DNA of 64,000 bases from Parerythrobacter lacustris (lineage in GTDB: Bacteria; Pseudomonadota; Alphaproteobacteria; Sphingomonadales; Sphingomonadaceae): the NCBI RefSeq assembly GCF_024626475.1, contig NZ_JANKHH010000002.1:16589-80588 (forward strand). The letters are read 5' to 3'. Under the pieces are notes generated by a model that was not told the DNA's origin, did not search any database, and was given only the letters and a program-made list of their open reading frames with translations. This document shows, in pieces, positions 54,990 to 63,955 of this stretch. The first letter of the stretch is position 1, and every line of letters begins with the position of its first letter. The translations under genes were made by a program, and so were the position numbers.

Positions 54990-56788
54990 CAACCCCGCAA
55001 CCCGATCTCGAGCTGTGGCCGATCGGCAATTGCCAGGTCAGCGGGCTGATCGACGAGGCTGCGGGGCTGGTGTGGGGCTGCGTGCCGCGGGTCGATGGCG
55101 ATCCGGTGTTCTGCGCGCTCCTCAACGGCGGGCAGCAGCAGGTGGGAGTCTGGCGGTTTGCGATCGAAGGGCAGGTCTCCGCCACCCAGCACTACGAGCG
55201 CAACACGCCGATCCTTGTCACCCGGCTCGAGGCGGAAGACGGCAGCGCGGTCGAGATCCGCGACTTCTGCCCCCGTTTCGAGCGATCGGGGAGGATGCAT
55301 CGCCCCGTCGCCTATGTCCGCATCGTTCGTCCGGTTGCCGGCACGCCCCGGCTAAAGATTACACTGCGCCCAATGAAGGGGTACGGCGCGCAACTGGCCG
55401 AAACGACCAACGGTACCAACCACGTGCGCTATCTGGTCGGCCCGCAGGCGATGCGGCTGACCACCGATGCGCCGGTGGGCTACCTGCTCGAAGGGCGCAG
55501 TTACCGGGTCGAAAGCGACCAGCATTTCTTCCTCGGCCCGGACGAGCCGTTTACCGGGAATGTCCGTTCCGAAGTGCGGACGATGGAGGCGCAGACCTCG
55601 CGCTACTGGAAGCACTGGGTGCGCGGGCTGCATATTCCCTTCGAATGGCAGGAAGAGGTGATCCGCTGCGCGATCACCCTCAAGCTGTGCCAGCACGAGG
55701 AAACCGGCGCGATCGTTGCCGCGCTGACCACCTCGATCCCCGAGGCGCCGGGCAGCGAGCGCAACTGGGACTATCGCTACTGCTGGATCCGCGATTCCTA
55801 CTACACGGTGCAGGCGTTGAACCGGCTCGGCGCGCTCGACGTGCTGGAGAAATACCTCGCCTATCTGCGCAACATCGTCGACGCGGCGCAGGGCGGGCAG
55901 ATCCAGCCGCTCTATTCGGTGATGGGGGTGGGGGAACTGAACGAGACCACCGCCGCGCATCTCGCGGGCTATCGCGGGATGGGGCCGGTGCGGGTGGGCA
56001 ATGCCGCCTACCAGCAGGTGCAGCACGATTGCTACGGCCAGATCGTCTTGCCGACGGCGCAGGGCTTCCTCGACCAGCGTCTGCTGCGCATGGCCGACGA
56101 GCATGATTTCGCAGCGCTCGAAGCGGTCGGCGAGATGGCGTGGAAGATGCACGACCAGCCCGATGCCGGGCTGTGGGAATTTCGCACCCGGCAGGAAGTG
56201 CACACCTATTCGGCGGTGATGTGCTGGGCCGCGTGTGACCGGTTGGCCAATGTCGCAAAGCAAATCGGCAAGCCCGACCGGGCGGATTTCTGGTCCGGCC
56301 GCGCGGCGCAGATCGCGGCGAAGATCGAGCAGGAAGCCTGGGTGCCGGACGATGCCGGGGGCGGGCATTATGGCGCAAGCTTCCAGAGCGACTACCTCGA
56401 TGCCAGCCTGCTCCAGATGGTCGAATTGCGGTTCCTCGCGCCTGACAACCCGCGCTTCCAGGCGACCTTCGCGGCGATCGAAAAGGAACTGCGGCGCGGC
56501 GAGCACATGCTGCGCTATGCCAGCGAAGACGATTTCGGCCTGCCCGAAACCGCGTTCAACGTCTGCACCTTCTGGTTGATCGAGGCGCTGCACCTTGCGG
56601 GTCGTGATGGCGAGGCGCGCAAGCTGTTCGAGACCATGCTCGGTCATTCGACCCAATCCGGCCTGCTGTCGGAGGATCTCGACTTCGAAACCGGTGAGCT
56701 GTGGGGGAACTTCCCCCAAACCTATTCGCTGGTAGGGGTAATCAACGGGGCTGGCCTGTTGTCGAAACCGTGGAGCGAAATCCGCTAG
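54974..56788 (+). CDS. Glycoside hydrolase family 15 protein (glucoamylase/trehalase-like)
   Basis: 604-residue GH15 enzyme. The hallmark EAPGSERNWDYRYCWIRDSY (about residues 257-276) is intact, and the C-terminal (alpha/alpha)6 barrel contains the acidic region SEDDFGLPETAFNVCTFW. GH15 includes glucoamylases and trehalases. Its position between otsB and otsA suggests that it acts on trehalose or a linked glucan, balancing synthesis. It starts inside the otsB gene (16-base overlap). Confidence 0.92.
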   Translation: MAEALTTPQPDLELWPIGNCQVSGLIDEAAGLVWGCVPRVDGDPVFCALLNGGQQQVGVWRFAIEGQVSATQHYERNTPILVTRLEAEDGSAVEIRDFCPRFERSGRMHRPVAYVRIVRPVAGTPRLKITLRPMKGYGAQLAETTNGTNHVRYLVGPQAMRLTTDAPVGYLLEGRSYRVESDQHFFLGPDEPFTGNVRSEVRTMEAQTSRYWKHWVRGLHIPFEWQEEVIRCAITLKLCQHEETGAIVAALTTSIPEAPGSERNWDYRYCWIRDSYYTVQALNRLGALDVLEKYLAYLRNIVDAAQGGQIQPLYSVMGVGELNETTAAHLAGYRGMGPVRVGNAAYQQVQHDCYGQIVLPTAQGFLDQRLLRMADEHDFAALEAVGEMAWKMHDQPDAGLWEFRTRQEVHTYSAVMCWAACDRLANVAKQIGKPDRADFWSGRAAQIAAKIEQEAWVPDDAGGGHYGASFQSDYLDASLLQMVELRFLAPDNPRFQATFAAIEKELRRGEHMLRYASEDDFGLPETAFNVCTFWLIEALHLAGRDGEARKLFETMLGHSTQSGLLSEDLDFETGELWGNFPQTYSLVGVINGAGLLSKPWSEIR

Positions 56789-56799
56789 GGGAATTACCC

Positions 56800-58200
56800 A
56801 TGAGCCGCCTGGTCATCATCTCGAACCGTGTCGCTGTGCCCAAGGCCCGCGGCGCGGCGGGTGCGCAGGGCGGGCTGGCGGGAGCGCTCAATTCGGCGCT
56901 CAAGAAGCATGGTGGGATCTGGTTCGGCTGGTCGGGCAGCGAGGTCGAGGAATACACCGGCCAGATTGATATCCAGCGCGCCGAGGGGGTCACGATCGCG
57001 ACGATCGATCTCGCGAGGCAGGATGTCGATGAGTATTACAACGGCTACGCCAATTCGACGCTGTGGCCGCTGTTCCATTACCGCATCGACCTGACCGAAT
57101 TCGAGAACGAGTTCGGCAAGGGCTACGAACGCGTCAATGAGCAGTTTGCCGAGGCGGTTTCGCCGCTGATCGAAGCCGATGATCTCGTCTGGGTCCACGA
57201 TTACCACTTGCTGCCGCTGGGTGAGCGGCTGCGTTCGCGCGGGCTGGAAAACCGGATCGGCTTTTTCCTCCACACCCCTTGGCCGCCGACCCGGCTGTTC
57301 GTCTCGCTGCCCTACCACGAGCGGCTGGTGCGCACGATGCTGGAGTACGACTTGATCGGCTTCCAGACCGACCCCTGGCTCGACAGCTTCCTCCACTATT
57401 GCCGCAAGGAACTGGGCGCCGAGGTCGACGAGGAGACCGGGCGCATCGAATTCGAAGGTCGGACCACCTTCGCGCGCGCCTATCCGATCGGGATCGATTG
57501 GGATCATCTCCAGGCGCAGATCAACACCGGCGAGGCGCGGCAGGCCGGGCAGCGGTTGCTCGCCAGCACCCGGCACCGCACCGCGATGATCGGGGTCGAC
57601 CGGCTCGATTATTCGAAGGGCCTGCCCGAACGGATCGACGGCATCGGCCGCTTCTTCGACCAGAATCCGGAGCGGGTGAGAGACCTGGTCTATATCCAGA
57701 TCGCCCCGCCGAGCCGGGAGGATGTCGAGAGCTACCAGAAGATCCGCGCCGAACTCGAGCAGAAAACCGGCGCGATCAACGGTGCGCGGTCGGAAGTCGA
57801 TATCGTCCCGATCCGCTATGTGAACCGCGGGCATTCGCTGGCAGAGCTGTGCGGTTTCTACCGCGCGGCGAAGATCGGGCTGGTAACGCCCTTGCGCGAC
57901 GGGATGAACCTCGTCGCCAAGGAATATGTCGCCGCGCAGGATCCCGACGATCCGGGGGTCCTGATCCTGTCGCGTTTCGCCGGCGCGGCAGAACAGCTCG
58001 ATTGCGATGGGGAAGGGGCGGTGTTGGTCAATCCGCACAGCCGCGACGACCTCGCGCACGCGATCAGGACCGCGCTCGATATGCCGCTCGACGAGCGCAA
58101 GCGGCGCTACGAGGCGATGGTGAAAACTGTGCGGGACGACAACGTCCAGCAATGGACCGAGCGCTTCACCGCCGACCTCGCGTCGATCGAGACGCGCTGA
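56800..58200 (+). CDS. otsA: Trehalose-6-phosphate synthase
   Basis: 466-residue GT20 glycosyltransferase joining UDP-glucose and glucose 6-phosphate. It begins MSRLVIISNRVAVPKARGAA, with WVHDYHLLPLGERLR, GVDRLDYSKGLPERI and PLRDGMNLVAKEYVAAQ. The ATG at 56800 lies 11 bases after the GH15 stop with a GGGGAATT site upstream, and longer frames have no similarity. Together with otsB it completes trehalose synthesis, an osmolyte and stress protectant. Confidence 0.96.
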   Translation: MSRLVIISNRVAVPKARGAAGAQGGLAGALNSALKKHGGIWFGWSGSEVEEYTGQIDIQRAEGVTIATIDLARQDVDEYYNGYANSTLWPLFHYRIDLTEFENEFGKGYERVNEQFAEAVSPLIEADDLVWVHDYHLLPLGERLRSRGLENRIGFFLHTPWPPTRLFVSLPYHERLVRTMLEYDLIGFQTDPWLDSFLHYCRKELGAEVDEETGRIEFEGRTTFARAYPIGIDWDHLQAQINTGEARQAGQRLLASTRHRTAMIGVDRLDYSKGLPERIDGIGRFFDQNPERVRDLVYIQIAPPSREDVESYQKIRAELEQKTGAINGARSEVDIVPIRYVNRGHSLAELCGFYRAAKIGLVTPLRDGMNLVAKEYVAAQDPDDPGVLILSRFAGAAEQLDCDGEGAVLVNPHSRDDLAHAIRTALDMPLDERKRRYEAMVKTVRDDNVQQWTERFTADLASIETR

Positions 58201-58251
58201 TCCGAGGCTTCCGGACTTGTGCGCGGTAGCGCCGGCTGGCAAGCGCGCTGC

Positions 58252-59043
58252 ATGACGACAGACCGAATCCTCCCGCTTGAAGGCGTGCACAACTTCCGCG
58301 ACTACGGCGGCTATGCGGTGTCCGGTGGAGGCCGGGTAAAGCGCGGCGTGCTGTGGCGCTCCGGCCAGCATGTCGATGCGAGCGATGCCGATTTGGCGCG
58401 GATCGCCGCGCTCGGCCTGCGGCACGTGATCGACTTTCGCGGGCGCAGCGAGCGGACCAGTTACCCCTGCCGCCGGTCGGCGGACTTCGGAGCCGAGGTG
58501 CTGTTCTTCGACGGCGAGACCGCCGCGCTCGCGCCGCATGTCGAGGCGGCGGAGGGCGCGCTCGATGTCGAGACAGCGCACGGCAAGATGGAAGCGCTCT
58601 ACGCCCGCCTGCCGCATCGCGAACCGGTGCTGTACGTCATGCGGCTCTATTTCGATGCGCTAGCCAGGGGGCCGGAAGAGGGCGGCGGCGCGAGCCTCGT
58701 CCATTGCCTGGCGGGCAAGGACCGCACCGGCATGGCGGTCGCATTGCTGCACCATGCATTGGGCGTCCACCCGGATGATGCGATGGAAGATTTCCTGCTC
58801 ACCAACACCGCCGGCAATATCGACGCGCGGGTCGCGGCTGGCGCGGTGGCGGTGCGGGCGAAATGGGGCGATATCTCCGACGACACCATCCGCGTGCTGA
58901 TGGGGGTCGACGAACGCTATCTCGCCGCCATGCGCAAAGCTGTGGAAGCGCAATACGGCTCCCTCGACGCGTTCCTGAAAGACGTGCTTGGGGTCGACGA
59001 AGAGAAGCGCGCGGCGCTGCGCTTGCACCTCGTCGAGGCATAA
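58252..59043 (+). CDS. Protein tyrosine phosphatase family (DSP-like)
   Basis: 263-residue phosphatase. The P-loop reads VHCLAGKDRTGMA (HCxxGxxR), with the N-terminal GVHNFRDYGGYAV and VLWRSGQ motifs of the tyrosine/serine phosphatase family known from LipA/PtpB-like proteins. No signal peptide is evident. The ATG at 58252 lies 51 bases after otsA, and trxB follows. Substrate unknown. Confidence 0.9.
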   Translation: MTTDRILPLEGVHNFRDYGGYAVSGGGRVKRGVLWRSGQHVDASDADLARIAALGLRHVIDFRGRSERTSYPCRRSADFGAEVLFFDGETAALAPHVEAAEGALDVETAHGKMEALYARLPHREPVLYVMRLYFDALARGPEEGGGASLVHCLAGKDRTGMAVALLHHALGVHPDDAMEDFLLTNTAGNIDARVAAGAVAVRAKWGDISDDTIRVLMGVDERYLAAMRKAVEAQYGSLDAFLKDVLGVDEEKRAALRLHLVEA

Positions 59044-59083
59044 CCACATCGGGCGTCCGGCCCGCAGTTCGAAGGCAATTTCC

Positions 59084-60061
59084 ATGGCGACCCATCGTAC
59101 CAAGATGCTGATCATCGGCTCCGGCCCGGCGGGTTATTCCGCCGCGATTTATGGCGCGCGCGCGATGATGGAGCCGATCGTGGTGCAGGGCCTCCAGCCC
59201 GGCGGGCAGCTGACCATCACCACCGATGTCGAGAACTATCCCGGCTTTGCCGACGTGGTGCAGGGCCCGTGGCTGATGGAGCAGATGCAGCAACAGGCCG
59301 AGCATGTCGGCACGCGGATGATGTGGGACACCATCGTCTCGGTCGATCTCGACGGCGGCAGCCCGTTCCGCGCGGTGGGTGACAGCGGCGACGAGTACTT
59401 CGGCGACGTGCTGGTGATCGCAACCGGCGCGCAGGCCAAATGGCTCGGCGCACCGGGCGAGCAGGAACTGGGCGGCAAGGGCGTCTCCGCCTGTGCGACC
59501 TGCGACGGGTTCTTCTATCGCGGCAAGAAGGTCGCGGTGATCGGCGGCGGCAACACCGCAGTCGAGGAAGCGCTCTACCTGACCAACCATTCGCAGGATG
59601 TGACGCTGGTCCACCGCCGCGACAGCCTGCGCGCGGAGAAGATTTTGCAGGAGCGACTGCTCAAGCACCCGAACATCACAGTGCTGTGGAACAAGGCAGT
59701 ATCAAGCTTCGAAGGCGATCCGATGGGCGCGGGGCTGACGCATCTGGCGCTGACCGACACGGTGACCGGCGAGGCGAGCACACTGGAGGTTGACGGGGCC
59801 TTCGTCGCGATCGGCCATGCGCCTGCGACCGAGCTGTTCAAGGGCAAGCTGCCGATGGACGATGCGGGCTACCTGCTGGTCGAACCGGGCACGCCCAAGA
59901 CCGTGGTCCCCGGCGTGTTTGCGGCAGGCGATGTGACCGACCACGTCTATCGCCAGGCGGTGACCGCGGCGGGCATGGGCTGCATGGCCGCGCTCGACGG
60001 CGAGCGGTTTCTGGCCAACCTTGCGCTGGATCTCGACGGACACGCACACGCGGCGGAGTAG
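59084..60061 (+). CDS. trxB: Thioredoxin-disulfide reductase
   Basis: 325-residue flavoprotein that reduces thioredoxin with NADPH. The FAD motif is IGSGPAGYSAAIYGARA, the redox-active pair is ACATCDGFF, and the NADPH motif is VIGGGNTAVEEALYL. The C-terminal GVFAAGDVTDHVYRQAVTAA is typical. The ATG at 59084 matches family starts. The gene is followed by a palindromic repeat. Confidence 0.97.
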   Translation: MATHRTKMLIIGSGPAGYSAAIYGARAMMEPIVVQGLQPGGQLTITTDVENYPGFADVVQGPWLMEQMQQQAEHVGTRMMWDTIVSVDLDGGSPFRAVGDSGDEYFGDVLVIATGAQAKWLGAPGEQELGGKGVSACATCDGFFYRGKKVAVIGGGNTAVEEALYLTNHSQDVTLVHRRDSLRAEKILQERLLKHPNITVLWNKAVSSFEGDPMGAGLTHLALTDTVTGEASTLEVDGAFVAIGHAPATELFKGKLPMDDAGYLLVEPGTPKTVVPGVFAAGDVTDHVYRQAVTAAGMGCMAALDGERFLANLALDLDGHAHAAE

Positions 60062-60067
60062 GCCTGC

Positions 60068-60223
60068 GTCCTTCGAGACACCTCAGCCTGCGGCTTCGGC
60101 TCCTCAGGATGAGCGGGGATTGCTAAACCTTCGATCCCGAGGAGTAAATTCTCACAAGCCGGTCCATCCTCCACTCCCGCTCATCCTGAGGAGCGAGGAT
60201 GCAATCCGAGCGTCTCGAAGGAC
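60068..60223. repeat. Palindromic repeat element (CTCCTCAGGATGAGCG type)
   Basis: GTCCTTCGAGAC at 60068 and CTCCTCAGGATGAGCGGG near 60100 recur as inverted copies (CCCGCTCATCCTGAGGAG near 60175, GTCTCGAAGGAC ending at 60223). It fills the gap between the convergent trxB and MAPEG genes and may terminate both. It is a third distinct repeat family in this window. Confidence 0.82.
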
Positions 60224-60229
60224 CAATCG

Positions 60230-60670
60230 CTACCCGTGCAGATCGAACACCGTGATGCTCGCGTGCAGGATCAGCGCCATCAGCACCAGGCTCGACAGCG
60301 CGAACAGCACGAAACGCACCAGCACGCGGTTGGACGTCGTCTGCACCAGCGAATGCGCTACCCGCAGCCCGACATAGATCCACGCCAGCAGCGCGTTCAT
60401 CCCGTCGCCTTGGCCGATGACGGCGAGGGTGATGGCAATGGCGTAGAACACCGTCGGCGCTTCGTGCAGGTGGTTGTAATTGTCCGCCTTCCAACTGACG
60501 GATTCGGGCAATTGCTCGCGCAGGCTGGCACCGGTCGAACCGACCATTTTCGCCGCATCGATCTTCGCCCGCGACATCGCCGGAATGCGGGTGGCGTACA
60601 TCCACACCCACATCACCATGGTCCAGATCGCCAGCGCGACGACCGGCTGGAGGATTTCGGCCCGGATCAT
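60230..60670 (-). CDS. MAPEG family membrane protein
   Basis: 146-residue four-helix membrane protein of the MAPEG family (related to microsomal glutathione transferases). It has MYATRIPAMSRAKID in the first loop, ADNYNHLHEAPTVFYAIAI in the second helix, and YVGLRVAHSLVQTT. The start overlaps the stop of the upstream paralog by 4 bases. Activity is not predictable. Confidence 0.9.
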   Translation of the reverse strand: MIRAEILQPVVALAIWTMVMWVWMYATRIPAMSRAKIDAAKMVGSTGASLREQLPESVSWKADNYNHLHEAPTVFYAIAITLAVIGQGDGMNALLAWIYVGLRVAHSLVQTTSNRVLVRFVLFALSSLVLMALILHASITVFDLHG

Positions 60671-61116
60671 ACCAGCACCGCCGTCGGGTCGGCGAACAGG
60701 GTCGCCATCACCGCGCGCACCGCGAGCACCAGCAGGCACAGTGTCGAGATCATGAAGATCAGGAACCGTACGCCGACCACATTGACCGTCGCCTGATAGA
60801 CCGAGTGGACGATGCGCAGAGCGACATAGGCCCACGCCAGCACCACGTCGATCTGGCCCGCGCCCATCAGCGCGAGAATCACCACGGTGGGGTAGAAGAT
60901 CGTCGGCTGCTCCATCAGGTGAGCGTAATTGTGCGCCTTCCAGTTGATCTTGTCGGGCAGCACGCCTTCCAAATCGACCCCGCGCCCGCCGGGCTTGGCG
61001 TTCTTGATGCCGCCGGACTTGCTGATCGCCGGGAGCCGGGTTGCAGCAACCCACATCAGCATGATCAGCGACCACAGCACCAGCACCGCAGCCGGTGCCA
61101 GGATTTGAGCTTGCAT
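60667..61116 (-). CDS. MAPEG family membrane protein (paralog)
   Basis: 149-residue MAPEG protein similar to its downstream neighbour, with AATRLPAISKSGGI, AHNYAHLMEQPTIFYPTVVI and YVALRIVHSVYQA. The ATG at 61116 has GGGAGGGAA just upstream, the best ribosome site of the pair. The 4-base overlap and similarity show an old tandem duplication, possibly forming a mixed oligomer. Confidence 0.9.
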   Translation of the reverse strand: MQAQILAPAAVLVLWSLIMLMWVAATRLPAISKSGGIKNAKPGGRGVDLEGVLPDKINWKAHNYAHLMEQPTIFYPTVVILALMGAGQIDVVLAWAYVALRIVHSVYQATVNVVGVRFLIFMISTLCLLVLAVRAVMATLFADPTAVLV

Positions 61117-61179
61117 GAACTTCCCTCCCTCAAATTTCGGCACGAGAGTGCGGCGCGCCAGTTAGATTGTCAATTGCAA

Positions 61180-62142
61180 CTAATCGCGATCGGCGATCGT
61201 CGTCGCAAAGCTCGCCGCATCGGTGTTGCCGCCGGTCAGCATGATCACGGTGTGTTCGTCGAGCGTCACCTTGCCCGCCAGCGCGGCGGCGAGCGCGGCG
61301 GCGCCGCCCGGTTCGACCACCAGTCGCAATCTGGCGAAGGCAAAGCGCTGCGCCGCGCGGACTTCGTCATCGGTCACGCTGACACCGGGGTCGGCGCGCC
61401 CTTGCAGTACAGAGAGGTTGATCGCTTTGGTCGCGGTAGGCTGGAGCGCGTCGCAGATCGTCTTCGGGGCATTGTCCGCCGCAGCCACGATTGCTCCCGC
61501 CGCGAGCGACTGCCCCACCATATCCCACCCGACCGGCTCGACCGGAACGATGGCGCTGTCGGGGCAAGCAAGGGCGAGGCCCGCCGCCAGCCCGCCACCG
61601 CCGCAGCAGGCGAGGATGCGGCTGGGCTGCCGACCGAGCTGCTGCGTGATCTCGATCCCGGCGCTGCCTTGCCCCTCGATCACCCACGGATCGCCGAACG
61701 CATGGATCAGTGTGCCGCCGCGCTCGGCGATGAGACTTGCCGCAACCGCGTCGCGGTCTTCGCCCGGTCTCCGGTAAAGTACCACTTCCGCGCCGAGTGC
61801 CTTTGTCGCGTCGAGCTTCACCTGCGGCGCGTCGTGCGGCATCACGATGGTCGCGGCGATCCGCAGCCGCTTCGCCGCCCAGGCCACGCCCTGCGCGTGA
61901 TTGCCGCTCGATACCGCGACCACACCCAGCGCCTTCTCCTCGTCGGACAGCGCGGAGAGCCGGTGCCATGCTCCGCGGATCTTGAACGCGCCGATGGGTT
62001 GCAGCACTTCGGCCTTGGCCCAGCAACGCACACCGCCGATCTCGACCGGCAGCAGCGGGGTGGGGGGCAGGATGCTGGCGACCTTGCCAGCGGCTTCCAT
62101 CACCCCTTCGCGGGTCGGCATACGCATATCGTCTCGGATCAT
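61180..62142 (-). CDS. Threonine dehydratase-like (threonine/serine dehydratase) PLP enzyme
   Basis: 320-residue fold-type II PLP enzyme. The PLP Lys is in IGAFKIRGAWH, with SSGNHAQGVAW (substrate/phosphate loop) and GGGGLAAGLALA. There is no C-terminal regulatory ACT domain, so it is of the catabolic or serine-racemase-like class rather than IlvA. It is divergent from the saccharopine dehydrogenase-like gene, with 62 bases between. Confidence 0.9.
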   Translation of the reverse strand: MIRDDMRMPTREGVMEAAGKVASILPPTPLLPVEIGGVRCWAKAEVLQPIGAFKIRGAWHRLSALSDEEKALGVVAVSSGNHAQGVAWAAKRLRIAATIVMPHDAPQVKLDATKALGAEVVLYRRPGEDRDAVAASLIAERGGTLIHAFGDPWVIEGQGSAGIEITQQLGRQPSRILACCGGGGLAAGLALACPDSAIVPVEPVGWDMVGQSLAAGAIVAAADNAPKTICDALQPTATKAINLSVLQGRADPGVSVTDDEVRAAQRFAFARLRLVVEPGGAAALAAALAGKVTLDEHTVIMLTGGNTDAASFATTIADRD

Positions 62143-62204
62143 TTGGCGGCTCTAGCGCATTTCGCTAGGGGGACGGCAAGATTCGCATTCGGAGATCACC
62201 CAAC

Positions 62205-63416
62205 ATGTCGACAGTTCTCGTAATCGGTGCCGGCGGCGTCAGCTCGGTCTGCGTCCACAAGATGGCGTTCAATCCGGACATCTTCTCCAGCATCCACCTC
62301 GCCAGCCGCACCAAGAGCAAATGCGATGCGATCGCCGCCAGCGTGAAGGAACGCTGCGGGGTCGATGTGGCGACCTACGAGATCGACGCCGAGGAAGTCC
62401 CGGCGATGGTAAACCTGATCCGCAAGGTCCAGCCCAGCCTGGTGGTCAACCTCGCGCTGCCGTATCAGGATCTGCCGATCATGGACGCCTGCCTCGAAGC
62501 AGGGGTCAGCTATCTCGACACCGCCAATTACGAACCGAAGGACGAGGCGAAGTTCGAATACCACTGGCAATGGGCCTATCACGACCGCTTCAAGCAGGCG
62601 GGCATCATGGCGCTGCTCGGCTCGGGCTTCGATCCGGGCGTCACCAGCGTCTTCACCATGTGGCTCAAGAAGCACAAGCTCAAGACCATCCGCACGCTCG
62701 ACATTCTCGACTGCAACGGCGGCGACCACGGCCAGCATTTCGCCACCAACTTCAACCCGGAAATCAACATCCGCGAAGTGACCGCGCCGGCGCGGCACTG
62801 GGAAAACGGCGAATTCGTCGAGACCCCGGCGATGGCACACAAGGTCGAGTTCGACTTCGAAGCCGTCGGCCCCAAGAACATGTACATGATGTACCATGAG
62901 GAGCTGGAGAGCCTCGCGAAGTTCAATCCGGAAATGGAGCGCGCGCGCTTCTGGATGACCTTTGGCGATGCCTATATCACCCACCTCACCGTGCTGCAGA
63001 ATGTCGGCATGACCAGCATCGAGCCGATCAAGTACAAGGGGGTGGAGATCATCCCGCTCCAGTTCCTCGCCGCCGTGCTCCCCAAGCCGGAAACCCTGGG
63101 CGAGACGACCAAGGGCAACACCAACATCGGCTGCATCGCGACCGGCGAAGCGCTGGATGGTTCGGGTGAGAAGACGTTCTATATCAAGAACATCTGTTCG
63201 CACGAGGCGGCTTACGAGGAAACCGGCAACCAGGCCGTCAGCTACACCACCGGCGTGCCCGCGATGATCGGCAGCGCGATGATGGTGCAGGGCATCTGGA
63301 GCGGTGAGGGCGTGTTCAACATGGAAGAAATGGATCCCGATCCCTTCATGGACATGCTCAACCAGCACGGGTTGCCGTGGACGGTCGAGGAGTTGGACGG
63401 GCCGGTGGAGTTTTGA
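62205..63416 (+). CDS. Saccharopine dehydrogenase family protein (carboxynorspermidine synthase-like)
   Basis: 403-residue NAD(P)-dependent enzyme. The Rossmann motif is VLVIGAGGVSSVCVHKMA, followed by LASRTKSKCDAIAA. Length and pattern fit carboxynorspermidine/carboxyspermidine synthase, which makes polyamine precursors; saccharopine dehydrogenase is the alternative. The expected partner, a carboxynorspermidine decarboxylase (nspC), is not seen within the window, where the GxxExxY element follows at once. Confidence 0.85.
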   Translation: MSTVLVIGAGGVSSVCVHKMAFNPDIFSSIHLASRTKSKCDAIAASVKERCGVDVATYEIDAEEVPAMVNLIRKVQPSLVVNLALPYQDLPIMDACLEAGVSYLDTANYEPKDEAKFEYHWQWAYHDRFKQAGIMALLGSGFDPGVTSVFTMWLKKHKLKTIRTLDILDCNGGDHGQHFATNFNPEINIREVTAPARHWENGEFVETPAMAHKVEFDFEAVGPKNMYMMYHEELESLAKFNPEMERARFWMTFGDAYITHLTVLQNVGMTSIEPIKYKGVEIIPLQFLAAVLPKPETLGETTKGNTNIGCIATGEALDGSGEKTFYIKNICSHEAAYEETGNQAVSYTTGVPAMIGSAMMVQGIWSGEGVFNMEEMDPDPFMDMLNQHGLPWTVEELDGPVEF

Positions 63417-63426
63417 GCCTTTTTGG

Positions 63427-63900
63427 TTCACGCAGAGACGCAGAGAAAAAAGTGGAGACGCGGAGGGAGACTTGATTCCGATCGACGATCTCAGTTCGAC
63501 AGTGATCGAAGAAGCCATCGCGATTCACCGGGAGTTCGGACCTGGCCTTTTCGAGTCCGTTTATGAATCGGTTCTAAGCGGTCGATTGCGCAAGCGCGGA
63601 CTGAAGGTTGACCGGCAGGTTCAGGTGAAGGCCGTCTTCGACGGCGAACTGTACGACCCTGCTTTCAAGATCGACATGCTCATCGACGACCGACTCGTCC
63701 TCGAGATCAAGGCGGTCGAGCTGCTGAGCAAAGCTCATGCAAAGCAGCTGCTAACGTACCTGCGCCTTCTCAAACAGCCCGTAGGGCTGCTACTCAATTT
63801 CTCGGAGGCAACCATGAAGGACGGCATCCGGAGGGTCGTTAACGACTACAAGCCAGACTGAACCTCTGCGTCTCTCCTTTCTTCTCCGCGTCTCTGTGAA
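63427..63900. mobile_element. Element bounded by GCAGAGACG inverted repeats carrying a GxxExxY gene
   Basis: The left arm 63427-63466 (starting TTCACGCAGAGACGCAGAG) and right arm 63863-63900 are imperfect inverted copies of each other and of the arms at 19337 and 19469. The only gene between them is the GxxExxY frame. The left arm's inner end, GGAGG at 63462-63466, also acts as the gene's ribosome site. The structure suggests a small transposable or repeat-associated unit. No transposase lies inside. Confidence 0.7.
63472..63861 (+). CDS. GxxExxY protein (PD-(D/E)XK-like)
   Basis: 129-residue protein of the GxxExxY family. The name motif is GPGLFESVYES (about residues 23-33). The nuclease-like core has FKIDMLIDDRLVLEIKAVE (D-x-x-x-E-x-K pattern), then LLTYLRLLKQPVGLLLNFSE. 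The TTG start at 63472 has GGAGGGAG just upstream; a longer frame runs back through the repeat arm into the neighbouring gene and is rejected. The family's function is unknown; the fold resembles endonucleases. Confidence 0.88.
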   Translation: MIPIDDLSSTVIEEAIAIHREFGPGLFESVYESVLSGRLRKRGLKVDRQVQVKAVFDGELYDPAFKIDMLIDDRLVLEIKAVELLSKAHAKQLLTYLRLLKQPVGLLLNFSEATMKDGIRRVVNDYKPD

Positions 63901-63955
63901 TAGCCCCTAGATTTGTGGACGCTTTCTTTCCTAATTTTGAGGACAGGAGGCGACG

